Shown: positions 6,987 through 13,488, counted from the first letter of the stretch. The stretch is DNA of 15,916 nt from JACVRW01 sp052038485 (GCA_052038485.1 JBQGCL010000198.1:1-15916), one strand, 5' to 3'. Numbers and translations are program-made. The notes: a model not told the origin generated them from the sequence alone.

Positions 6987-8060
6987 TTAGAGCCAGCCGC
7001 GCTCGGTGGCGATCAGGACGGCCTGAGCCCGGTCGACCGCGCCGAGCTTCGCGTAGGTGTTGTGCAGGTGCGTGCGCACGGTGCTGGTCGACAGCTCGAG
7101 CTCGTGGGCGATCTGCTTGTAGACCTTGCCCTCGGCCAGCCGCTTGAGCACCTCGATCTCGCGCGACGAGAGCGGGCACGGGTCGACGTTGCGCTTCGCC
7201 TGGCCTGTGCCCTGCGGCAGCTCGTACATGACCTCGCGCAGCTGCTCGGTGGTCAGGTCGACCGCGTGCGCCGCCGCCAGCAGCTCCTTCGGGTTGACCG
7301 GCTTGCCGTGCCCGTAGTGGGCGAGCATGTCGGCCAGCCGCACCAGCGCGGGCTCGCCCTCGGCGTCGTCGGCGTGATGGCGCTCGATCGCCATCGCCAG
7401 CCGGTTCGGCAGCGCCCAGCGTCGTGCGAGCACCCCGCCCACCAGCGCGTGGTCCACGCCCAGCTCGAGGCGCTCCTTGTGCAGGCGCTCCTCGGGCGTG
7501 CGGGCGTTGCCGTGGATCTGCGAGGGGTAGCCCGGATACGCGTGGCTGAGCACCAGCTTGCCGATGTCGTGCAGGAGCGCCGAGCAGAGCAGCTCGTCGC
7601 GGTCCTCGTACTCGAGCTCGCGGGCGAGGCGGTCGGCGGCCGCCTGGGTGGCGACGGCGTGCAGCCGGAAGCGCTCGGGCATCAGGTCCCAGCCCGGCGT
7701 GCGCTCGAAGAAGTCGAACGTCGCGGCGCGGGCGGCGAGCGTCTCGACGCCCTCGGGCGTGAGGATCTCGATCGCCTCCGGGATGCTCGCGATCTTGCCC
7801 TTCTTGCGCTGCGAGTTGCGGTTGCCGATCCGCAGCACCGTGATCACGAGCGCCACGTCGGACTCGACGGCCGCGACGACCTCACCCACGGAGGTGCGGT
7901 CCTCGCGCACGACGCGCAGGACGCGGTCGCGCGACTCGGCGAGGGCCGGGAACGCTTCGAGGGCCTCGAAGGCCGCTGTGAGGCGGCGTCCGTGGCCCTC
8001 CCCGTGCGGCGAGACCGCCGGCTCCAGGCCGGCGGCGTTTGTGGTGGCGGCAGCTGGCAT
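6987..8060 (-). CDS. HDOD-domain protein fused to a LuxR-type DNA-binding domain
   Basis: 357-aa regulator. Residues about 33-245 form an HDOD/HD-type domain: FPALAESRDRVLRVV, ESDVALVITVLRIGN, SIPEAIEILTPEGVETL, then HDIGKL (His164-Asp165), DHALVGGVLARRW (His204) and ERHH (His228/229) with Asp244. So most HD metal ligands remain, unlike many HDOD proteins that have lost them. Residues about 294-357 are a LuxR/NarL helix-turn-helix (LSSREIEVLKRLAEGKVYKQIAHELELSTSTVRTHLHNTYAKLG). There is no receiver domain. The protein is probably a one-component transcription factor that senses a ligand, nucleotide or partner through the HDOD part. The ATG start has a fair Shine-Dalgarno (GAAGGTGA). It lies 53 nt downstream of gltX and 12 nt upstream of the GH3 hydrolase; the latter is a plausible but untested target. 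Confidence 0.88.
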   Translation of the reverse strand: MPAAATTNAAGLEPAVSPHGEGHGRRLTAAFEALEAFPALAESRDRVLRVVREDRTSVGEVVAAVESDVALVITVLRIGNRNSQRKKGKIASIPEAIEILTPEGVETLAARAATFDFFERTPGWDLMPERFRLHAVATQAAADRLARELEYEDRDELLCSALLHDIGKLVLSHAYPGYPSQIHGNARTPEERLHKERLELGVDHALVGGVLARRWALPNRLAMAIERHHADDAEGEPALVRLADMLAHYGHGKPVNPKELLAAAHAVDLTTEQLREVMYELPQGTGQAKRNVDPCPLSSREIEVLKRLAEGKVYKQIAHELELSTSTVRTHLHNTYAKLGAVDRAQAVLIATERGWL

Positions 8061-8113
8061 GTGCAGTCACCTTCGCTATCGGCAACCGCGCAGCGAGCCT
8101 TGAGAGTCGGGGA

Positions 8114-9373
8114 TCAGCCTCCAGAGGCCTTCTGGAGCGCAGAATCGATGCGCGCCAGCGTCTCCTCGCGGCCGAGCGCGGCGACCGATTCGAAGATGCC
8201 CGGTGAGACCGTGGTGCCGGCGATCGCGACTCGCACCGGCTGGAAGACCTCCTTGGGCTTGACGTCGAGCCTGTCGACCACCCCGCGCAGGGCCTGCTCG
8301 ACCGTCTCGACGTCGAACGGCTCGGCGCCCTCGAGCGCCTCGCGCGCCTCGCGCAGGCGCGCCGGCGCGCCGTCCTGCATGACCTTCGCCCAGGCCTGCT
8401 CGTCGAAGTCGCGCCGCTCGACTAGGAAGCCGGCGAGCGGCCAGAACTCGTCGAGGGTCGACATCTTGTCCTGGCTGATCTCCACCGCCTCGGCCGGCAG
8501 CTCGCGCCCGGTGAAGCACTCGAGCCGGTCCCTCAGCTGCTCGACCGGCAGCTCGCGCAGGTAGCGGCCGTTCATCCAGCGCAGCTTCTGCTCGTCGAAC
8601 ACGGCCGGGTTCCTCGACACGCGCGACAGGTCGAAGTGCTCGACCAGCTCGTCGGTCGTGAAGAACGTGGTCGACTCGTCGTAGCCCCAGCCCAGCAGCG
8701 CGATGTAGTTGCGGACCGCCTCGGGGAGGTAGCCGGCGTCGCGCACCTCCTGGACGGACGCGGCGCCGTGGCGCTTGGAGAGCTTCTTGCCGTCGGGGCC
8801 GTGCAGCAGCGGCAGGTGCGCGTAGGCCGGCGGCTCGGCCCCGAGCGCGCGCAGGATCATCACCTGGCGCGGGGTGTTGGAGATGTGGTCCTCGCCGCGC
8901 ACGACCTGGGTGATGCCCATGTCGAGGTCGTCGACCGCTACGGCAAGGTTGTAGAGCGCGCTGCCGTCCGAACGGCGGATGACGAAGTCGTCGATCGCCT
9001 GGTTGGGCGTCGCGATCTCGCCGCGGATCTGGTCGTGGAAGACGGTCTCGCCGTCGTCGGGCACGCGCAGCCGCACGGCGCCGTCGTCCTCGTAGGCGTG
9101 CCCGTCCGCGAGCATCTGCTCGATCGCCTCCGTGTGACGGGGCGCCCGCTCGGCCTGCGAGAACGGTCCCTCGTCCCAGTCGAGCTCGAGCCAGCGCAGG
9201 GCGTCGAGGATCAGCTCGACGTTCTCGGGTGTCGAGCGCTCGCGGTCGGTGTCCTCGATGCGCAGCACGAACGTGCCGCCCTGTCCGCGCGCGAGGAGCC
9301 AGTTGTACAGTGCCGTCCTCGCGCCGCCGATGTGCAGGACGCCTGTCGGCGAGGGAGCGAATCTAACCTTCAT
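8114..9373 (-). CDS. gltX: Glutamyl-tRNA synthetase, short form lacking the usual inserted segment
   Basis: Class I synthetase that charges tRNA-Glu in the cytoplasm; 419 aa against roughly 470-490 for typical bacterial GluRS. The HIGH-type motif is HIGG (14-17) and the KMSKS-type motif is KLSKRHG (197-203). LRIEDTDRERSTPEN, VVRGEDHISNTPRQ and FDEQKLRWMNGRYLREL are classic GluRS signatures, and the C-terminal anticodon-binding part ends with VAIAGTTVSPGIFESVAALGRE (about 381-402). After GHAY (91-94) the chain runs almost directly into AVRLRVPDDG. The roughly 35-40 residues that in most GluRS carry the CxC...C-type zinc-binding or equivalent segment are missing, although the flanking strands join cleanly without a frameshift. 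The ATG lies 8 bp from the divergent nfo start; TAGCAT ends 8 nt upstream, implying a leaderless mRNA. It is followed by the HDOD-LuxR gene. Confidence 0.95.
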   Translation of the reverse strand: MKVRFAPSPTGVLHIGGARTALYNWLLARGQGGTFVLRIEDTDRERSTPENVELILDALRWLELDWDEGPFSQAERAPRHTEAIEQMLADGHAYEDDGAVRLRVPDDGETVFHDQIRGEIATPNQAIDDFVIRRSDGSALYNLAVAVDDLDMGITQVVRGEDHISNTPRQVMILRALGAEPPAYAHLPLLHGPDGKKLSKRHGAASVQEVRDAGYLPEAVRNYIALLGWGYDESTTFFTTDELVEHFDLSRVSRNPAVFDEQKLRWMNGRYLRELPVEQLRDRLECFTGRELPAEAVEISQDKMSTLDEFWPLAGFLVERRDFDEQAWAKVMQDGAPARLREAREALEGAEPFDVETVEQALRGVVDRLDVKPKEVFQPVRVAIAGTTVSPGIFESVAALGREETLARIDSALQKASGG

Positions 9374-9387
9374 CGCATTCGATGCTA
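9365..9387. promoter_or_regulatory. Interlocked divergent promoter elements of gltX and nfo
   Basis: The start codons of gltX (9373, minus) and nfo (9382, plus) are only 8 bp apart, so each promoter must lie inside the other gene. On the minus strand TAGCAT (9387-9382) precedes the gltX ATG by 8 nt; it coincides with the first two codons of nfo. On the plus strand TAACCT (9365-9370) precedes the nfo ATG by 11 nt and lies in codons 2-3 of gltX. Both fit a TANNNT -10 with little or no 5' leader. No clear -35 is visible for either gene. Confidence 0.4.
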
Positions 9388-10254
9388 ATCGGCGCCCATG
9401 TCTCTACGGCCGGCGGCCTCGTAGAGGCGCACCGGCGCGGCGTCGAGCGCGGCTGCGACGCGATCCAGGTCTTCAACCAGTCGCCGCGCATGTGGAGGCC
9501 GACCCGCTGGAAGCCCGACGACGTGGCCGAGTTCCTGTCGCTGATGAAGGAGGGGCCGATCGAGTCGGTGACGATCCACGCCGTCTACCTGATCAACCCG
9601 GCGACCAAGGACCGCGAGATGCGGCGCAAGTCGGCGGCCTCGCTGATCCATTCGCTGCGCATGGGCGACGAGATCGGCGCCGACGGCGTTGTGATCCACC
9701 CCGGCTCGACCGTCGGCGAGCCCCACGACGAGGCGATGGCGCGGGCCGGGGCGATGTTCAAGGAGGCGCTCGCAGAGTCGGACTCGTGCCGCCTCCTGCT
9801 CGAGAACACCGCCGGGGCGGGCAACACGCTGGGGCGCTCTTTCGGAGAGCTGAGGTCGCTGGTCGACATGGCCGGCGCGAACAAGCGGATCGGCATCTGC
9901 CTGGACTCGTGCCACATGCTGGCCAGCGGGTTCGACATCCGCACCGCGGACAAGCTCACCGAGGTCATCGACCGCTGCGTGAAGCTGGTCGGGCTGAGGC
10001 GGCTGCGCTGCCTGCACCTGAACGACTCGCAGACGCCGCTCGGCTCCAACCGCGACCGCCACGCGCCGCCGGGCGACGGCGAGCTCGGCCCGCGCGGCTG
10101 TGCGGCCTTCCTGTCCGAGCCGCGCTTCGAGAAGCTGCCGATGCTGTTCGAGGGCCCCGGGGTCGAGGGCAAGGCCCCGGCCAAGGCCGACATCGACCGG
10201 ATGCGGGAGCTGCGCGCGAATGGGCTGCGGTCGCGCAAGCGGCGGCGCGGCTAG
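9382..10254 (+). CDS. nfo: Deoxyribonuclease IV (AP endonuclease, endonuclease IV family)
   Basis: Base-excision repair enzyme that cuts DNA 5' to abasic sites using a three-zinc cluster; 290 aa, usual length. The full set of metal ligands known from E. coli Nfo can be placed: His66 (TIHAVYLIN), His106 (VIHPGS), Glu141 (LLENTAG), Asp175 and His178 (LDSCHML), His212 (LHLNDSQ), Asp225 and His227 (NRDRH), Glu257 (LFEGPG). GAHVSTAGGL at the N-terminus is also typical. The last residues are very basic (RSRKRRRG) and may add DNA affinity. ATG at 9382 is exactly the family N-terminus (MLIGAHVS) and has no Shine-Dalgarno. It is divergent from gltX and shares a CTAG stop overlap with the esterase gene, inside a 10-bp palindrome CGGCTAGCCG. 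Confidence 0.93.
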   Translation: MLIGAHVSTAGGLVEAHRRGVERGCDAIQVFNQSPRMWRPTRWKPDDVAEFLSLMKEGPIESVTIHAVYLINPATKDREMRRKSAASLIHSLRMGDEIGADGVVIHPGSTVGEPHDEAMARAGAMFKEALAESDSCRLLLENTAGAGNTLGRSFGELRSLVDMAGANKRIGICLDSCHMLASGFDIRTADKLTEVIDRCVKLVGLRRLRCLHLNDSQTPLGSNRDRHAPPGDGELGPRGCAAFLSEPRFEKLPMLFEGPGVEGKAPAKADIDRMRELRANGLRSRKRRRG

Positions 10255-11588
10255 CCGATCCGGACCCGAGCTTCGAGCACCTTCGTGCTCGCGCCGGGCG
10301 TGTACTGCTGCGCCGTGTTGCCGGGCCCAAGCGGGACGGTGATGCGCAGGCGCCCGCGGCGGTCGGCGCGCGCGATGCGCTTCCTTCCGCGGATTCGCAC
10401 CGTGTAGGTGGCGCGTGCCTTGTAGCGGGCAGGTGTGGTGACCGTCGCGGTGCCGCTGCCGGACAGCGTGAAGCCGCGCTTCGTCGCGTTCGACAGCTCG
10501 CTGAACTCCAGCGCCGGGCGCTTGATCCTCACGCTCCAGCCGTACGCCGAGTAGCTCGGCTCGACGGCCTTGAACGTGATCCGCGCGGGCGGCTTCGAGC
10601 CGCGGCGGAAGCGCTTCATGATCGCCGGCAGGGTCTGCTCGAGCCCGCGGTTCCAGTAGGCCCACAGGTGGTGGCCCGGCCCGTAGTCGTCGAAGACGTG
10701 CGGGATGTGCAGCGCGAGCAGACGCTTGTGGACCTCGGTGGCCATGATGAACACGCCGGCCTCGGTCGCGTCGACGTTGTTGCCGCCGCCGAACGGGCCG
10801 CCGGGCTGGCCGTTGCCGGTACGCAGCCACAGCTCCAGGCCGCGCAGGTTCTCGGCGAGGTCATAGGGGTTGTGGGCGCGCCAGCGCACTTCCTGGGTGG
10901 CCAGCGGACCCCAGAGCGAGCCGGGCGGACCGCCGTCGTTGCCCGAGATCGCGTCGATCACGGGCGGGCCGAGGCCGGGCGGCGTGAGGGGGTCGACGGC
11001 GCCGGACAGGCTCAGCGCGGCCGTGAACAGGTCGGGATGGCGGGAGGCGTAGCTGAACGTGCCGAAGCCGCCCATCGACAGACCCGCAATCGCCCGGTCG
11101 CGGCGCACGGCGAGCGTGCGGAAGTGGCTGTCGACCCACGGGATCAGCTGCTTGACGTGCCAGTCCTCCCAGCGCGGCCTCCCGCCGGCCCCGTTGTTGA
11201 ACCAGTTCGTGTAGAAGCCGCCGCGGCCGCCGTCGGGCATGACCACGATCAGCGGCAGCCTCGCCGTCAGCGCCTCGGCGTCGCCCTGGCCGGCGGACGT
11301 CCAGGAGGTGCGGTCGCCGCTGGCACCGTGGAGCAGGTAGAGCACCGGGTAGCGGCGCCCCGCCCGCTTCGCATAGCCGGCCGGCAGCAGAACTCGGACC
11401 TTGGTGGGCGTCGCGAGCGCCGACGTTCGGAAGGTGAGCTCTTGCAGGCGCGGTGACAGCTGCTCCCGGCCGAGTAGGCGCGGTTGGGCTGCGACCGCCG
11501 GCGCGGCGGCCGACCCCGCGGAAGCGGTGACGGCGAGCGCTAGCAGCGCGGCTCTCCGCAGGCAGGCTGTTCGCTGGCGAGTCCTCAT
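10251..11588 (-). CDS. Secreted esterase of the putative esterase/antigen 85 family
   Basis: Exported alpha/beta hydrolase, 445 aa from the ATG at 11588. The signal peptide is RTACLRRAALLALAVTASAG ending near PAVAA (about 1-34). The hydrolase domain (about 45-330) shows YPVLYLLHGASG, the nucleophile elbow GLSMGGFG (Ser about 171) and GPGHHLWAYW (catalytic His about 306/307); the acid is probably in the VDATEAG stretch near 273-276. About 110 further residues form a separate basic beta-rich domain (about 336-445) that I do not recognise and that may bind substrate or cell wall. The family covers esterase D, feruloyl esterases and mycolyltransferases, so the substrate is open. The start overlaps the SDR stop codon as ATGA, so it is the last gene of the CMD-SDR-esterase operon. 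Its stop overlaps that of nfo. Confidence 0.88.
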   Translation of the reverse strand: MRTRQRTACLRRAALLALAVTASAGSAAAPAVAAQPRLLGREQLSPRLQELTFRTSALATPTKVRVLLPAGYAKRAGRRYPVLYLLHGASGDRTSWTSAGQGDAEALTARLPLIVVMPDGGRGGFYTNWFNNGAGGRPRWEDWHVKQLIPWVDSHFRTLAVRRDRAIAGLSMGGFGTFSYASRHPDLFTAALSLSGAVDPLTPPGLGPPVIDAISGNDGGPPGSLWGPLATQEVRWRAHNPYDLAENLRGLELWLRTGNGQPGGPFGGGNNVDATEAGVFIMATEVHKRLLALHIPHVFDDYGPGHHLWAYWNRGLEQTLPAIMKRFRRGSKPPARITFKAVEPSYSAYGWSVRIKRPALEFSELSNATKRGFTLSGSGTATVTTPARYKARATYTVRIRGRKRIARADRRGRLRITVPLGPGNTAQQYTPGASTKVLEARVRIG

Positions 11589-12388
11589 CCGACGCGGCAG
11601 GATTGTCCCCCGTCGACCGGCAGCACCGCGCCGGTTATGAAGCGCGCCTCGTCGGAGGCGAGGAAGACCGCGGCGTTGGCGACGTCCCACGCGCTGCCCA
11701 TCCCACCCTTGAGCGGCACGGCCTCGTTACGCGCCGCGGCGTAGCGCTCGCGATCGAGCCCGAACTCGCGGGCGACCGCGTCGACGCCCATCGGCGTGTC
11801 GATCAGGCCGGGCATGATCGCGTTGACGCGGATTCCGTCGCCGGCGTAGCTCTGAGCGAGCGACTGGGTGAGCGCGTTCAGCGCGGCCTTCGACATCTTG
11901 TACGCCAGCGGCGGGTTGCCGAGCGCGCTGGTGGTGGCGCAGACGGCGGCGATCGACGACACGTGGGTGATCGCCCCGCCGCCCTGGTCGCGCATCGCCG
12001 GCACCACGGCCTTGGCGAGCATCGCGGCGCTACCCGCGTTGACGCGCATGATCCGCTCCCAGGCGTCCATGTCGAGGTTCTCGGTCCAGCCATCGCCGGT
12101 GCCGATGCCGACGTTGTGGTGGAGCACGTCGACCCGCCCGTGGCGCTCCAGGCAGGTCGCGACCAGGCGGGCGCAGTCACTCTCGTCGGCGACGTCTGCC
12201 CGGACGACGCTGGCATTGTCGCCGGCGGTGTCGGCGGTCTCCCGAACGGACGTCTCGTCGAGGTCGGCCAGCACCACGGTCGCGCCCTCGCGCGTGAACG
12301 CGATCGCGGTGGCGCGGCCGTTCCCGATGCTCTGGCCCTCGGTCTGGCCGGCGCCGGTGATGATCGCGATCTTGCCGGCGAGCCTCAC
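11585..12388 (-). CDS. Short-chain dehydrogenase/reductase (SDR)
   Basis: NAD(P)-dependent oxidoreductase of 267 aa, the classical SDR length. The Rossmann cofactor motif is the slightly extended TGAGQTEGQSIG (11-22) rather than TGxxxGIG. Asp42 in VVLADLDE after the second strand favours NAD(H). The usual NNAG motif is replaced by HHNVG (90-94). Catalytic residues are present: Asn117, Ser144 or Ser145 (THVSSIAA), Tyr163 and Lys167 (YKMSK). The C-terminal end FITGAVLPVDGGQS is typical. It begins with GTG overlapping the upstream TGA stop as GTGA, and ends by overlapping the esterase start as ATGA. The frame stays open upstream, but that stretch duplicates the CMD-like gene in another frame and is not coding. 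Substrate unknown. Confidence 0.92.
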   Translation of the reverse strand: MRLAGKIAIITGAGQTEGQSIGNGRATAIAFTREGATVVLADLDETSVRETADTAGDNASVVRADVADESDCARLVATCLERHGRVDVLHHNVGIGTGDGWTENLDMDAWERIMRVNAGSAAMLAKAVVPAMRDQGGGAITHVSSIAAVCATTSALGNPPLAYKMSKAALNALTQSLAQSYAGDGIRVNAIMPGLIDTPMGVDAVAREFGLDRERYAAARNEAVPLKGGMGSAWDVANAAVFLASDEARFITGAVLPVDGGQSCRVG

Positions 12389-12915
12389 GCCGAGTCGCGC
12401 GCCCTCGTGAGCTGCTCCGGGTCGAGCGGCTCGTCCGGCTCGAGGCCGGTGCTGGCGATCAGCATGGCGATCGCGGTGTAGTTGCCGATCACGAGCAGCA
12501 GCTCGACGACCTGACGGGTGCCGAGCAGGTCGGCGGCCTCCGCTATCTGCTCCTCGGAGGCGGCCCCCTCGGTAACGGTGGTGCGGGTGAGGCGCAGCAC
12601 GAGCGACTGGGCGGCGTCGAAGACGGGATCGTCGTCGCGGCCGGCCTCCACGGCGTCGATCTGCTCCCCGGTCGCCCCGACCGCACGGGCGATCGGATCG
12701 TGCTGAACCCACTCGTACTCCGAGCCCACCTGGCGCGCGACCTGGAGGATGGCGAGCTCCCGCAGAAGCGGATCGAGCTCGAGCTGGGTCAGCAACGCGC
12801 CGCCATAGCCGAGCCAAGGCCCATAGGCGGATTCGGCGTGGGCGACCATCCGAAACAGCTTCAAAGGCGCGGGATCATGACCGGACTGCGTCTCGGCCAG
12901 CGGAAGTCGTGACAT
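12385..12915 (-). CDS. Carboxymuconolactone decarboxylase-like (AhpD superfamily) protein
   Basis: 176-aa helical protein of the CMD/AhpD-like superfamily. The core signature is LRELAILQVARQVGSEYEWVQHDPIARAVGATGEQI (about 51-86). Glu66/Glu68 and His72 match the conserved Glu and His of the family, but the CxxC of peroxidase-active AhpD is absent (SEYE here), so it is not a classical AhpD peroxidase. A long C-terminal helix pair follows (about 100-155). It may act on a ring or lactone substrate or have a redox role; the true reaction is unknown. It is the first gene of an operon with the SDR and the esterase. The ATG at 12915 has no Shine-Dalgarno, but TAGGCT ends 6 nt upstream, so the message may be leaderless. 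A 47-bp palindrome lies 33-79 nt upstream of the start. Confidence 0.87.
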   Translation of the reverse strand: MSRLPLAETQSGHDPAPLKLFRMVAHAESAYGPWLGYGGALLTQLELDPLLRELAILQVARQVGSEYEWVQHDPIARAVGATGEQIDAVEAGRDDDPVFDAAQSLVLRLTRTTVTEGAASEEQIAEAADLLGTRQVVELLLVIGNYTAIAMLIASTGLEPDEPLDPEQLTRARDSA

Positions 12916-12921
12916 GCGCGC

Positions 12922-12927
12922 AGCCTA
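12922..12927 (-). promoter_or_regulatory. Putative -10 element (TAGGCT) of the CMD-SDR-esterase operon
   Basis: The minus strand reads TAGGCT, six bases (GCGCGC), then ATG. A start site about 7 nt after the hexamer would be the A of ATG, giving a leaderless transcript. No -35 hexamer is seen at the right distance. Confidence 0.4.
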
Positions 12928-12947
12928 TGCGGCGCCGCTGGATCTCG

Positions 12948-12994
12948 GCGAATCCGACGTTTGACACCCACCGGGTGTCAAACCATGGATTCGC
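12948..12994. repeat. 47-bp near-perfect palindrome upstream of the CMD-SDR-esterase operon
   Basis: The element reads GCGAATCC, GAC, GTTTGACACCC, ACC, GGGTGTCAAAC, CAT, GGATTCGC: an inner perfect 11-bp inverted repeat around a 3-nt centre, and an outer perfect 8-bp inverted repeat at the same axis (12971). In all, 38 of 47 bases are symmetric. The inner arms contain TTGACA on both strands. It lies 33-79 nt upstream of the CMD start, a natural place for an operator bound by a dimer or pair of dimers, but its size would also suit an interspersed palindromic (REP- or MITE-like) repeat or a terminator hairpin for the upstream Cys-rich gene. No T-run follows. No second copy is present in the window. 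Confidence 0.8.
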
Positions 12995-13045
12995 TCGCTG
13001 GAGGCGGCGCGGAGGTCCGTACACGGCCGACCGAGGACGTGGCCG

Positions 13046-13061
13046 GCCGCAGGTTTGCGGC
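13046..13061 (-). terminator. Small hairpin 16 nt after the stop of the Cys-rich gene
   Basis: On the minus strand GCCGCA, loop AACC and TGCGGC form a 6-bp GC-rich stem, 16 nt past the TAG stop of the Cys-rich protein gene. There is no T-run, so this is a weak terminator candidate. The rest of 12995-13077 shows no coding potential or other clear signal. Confidence 0.2.
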
Positions 13062-13077
13062 GTGCCAGACGGCGAAG

Positions 13078-13476
13078 CTACAGCTCGTCGCGCAGATCGA
13101 ACGACTCGTCGAGGTGCTCGATCTCCGGCTTGCGGAAGAACTGGGGGTTCACGCAGTCGAAGGCCTCGGTGTAGCCGTCGTAGGCGCGTTCCACGGTTGA
13201 GCGGCACTGTGGGAGGGGTAGGCCGGTCATCTTGACCCCGCCGAAGCCGTGCCTGGTGCGCTCGGCCTGCTCGAACAGCTCGACGTCGATCTCGCCGCGG
13301 AAGACCTTGTTCATGCAGCCCATGAAGCGGCTGCCGGTCTCCTCGTCGTCGTAGAGGTAGAGGTACCGGCACCCCGACGCGATGCAGCCGGACGGGTGGA
13401 CGACGCGGTCGCAAAACGAGCAGCACTGCCTGCACTCATGCAGCTCTGCCGACGTTCTGGCGGGCACTGGCGCCAC
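13078..13476 (-). CDS. Uncharacterised small protein with nine cysteines
   Basis: 132-aa soluble protein that I do not recognise. Nine cysteines lie at 15, 18, 19, 22, 31, 36, 54, 91 and 108. The N-terminal pattern ECRQCCSFCDR (C-x2-CC-x2-C) followed by SGCIASGCRYLYLYDDEETGSRFMGCMNKVF suggests a zinc-binding or Fe-S-binding fold; the first four cysteines alone could bind one metal centre and C31/C36/C54 help with another. The C-terminal half (about 60-132) is acidic with aromatic residues (AYDGYTEAFDCVNPQFF). There is no signal peptide or membrane segment. High third-position GC and a clean stop support it as real. The start is GTG at 13476 (13467 is an alternative), with TACACT ending 6 nt upstream, so it may be leaderless. 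It begins 27 nt after the dnaE stop on the same strand. Function unknown. Confidence 0.75.
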   Translation of the reverse strand: MAPVPARTSAELHECRQCCSFCDRVVHPSGCIASGCRYLYLYDDEETGSRFMGCMNKVFRGEIDVELFEQAERTRHGFGGVKMTGLPLPQCRSTVERAYDGYTEAFDCVNPQFFRKPEIEHLDESFDLRDEL

Positions 13477-13482
13477 TCGGAA

Positions 13483-13488
13483 AGTGTA
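13483..13488 (-). promoter_or_regulatory. Putative -10 element (TACACT) of the Cys-rich protein gene
   Basis: The minus strand reads TACACT, then TTCCGA, then the GTG start at 13476. The spacing suits a leaderless message and would let this gene be transcribed apart from dnaE, whose stop codon is only 27 nt upstream. No -35 element is evident. Confidence 0.35.

Noticed and set aside
5160..8564. A plus-strand open frame of more than 1100 codons opposite the GH3, HDOD-LuxR and gltX genes
   Set aside because: It is antisense to three confidently identified proteins and has the Arg/Ala/Val-rich composition of a shadow frame.
11589..11690. N-terminal extension of the esterase frame
   Set aside because: It overlaps the SDR C-terminus and would bury the signal peptide behind 34 Arg-rich residues; the ATG at 11588 gives a normal signal peptide and an ATGA overlap.
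12389..12817. Upstream extension of the SDR reading frame, which stays open for 143 more codons
   Set aside because: The extension is out of frame inside the CMD-like gene and is Arg-rich without SDR features; the GTG at 12388 gives the standard SDR N-terminus and a GTGA overlap.
12959..12983. Intrinsic terminator for the Cys-rich gene
   Set aside because: The stem is strong but no T-run follows on the minus strand, it lies about 95 nt beyond the stop codon, and the outer symmetric arms point to a larger palindromic element instead.
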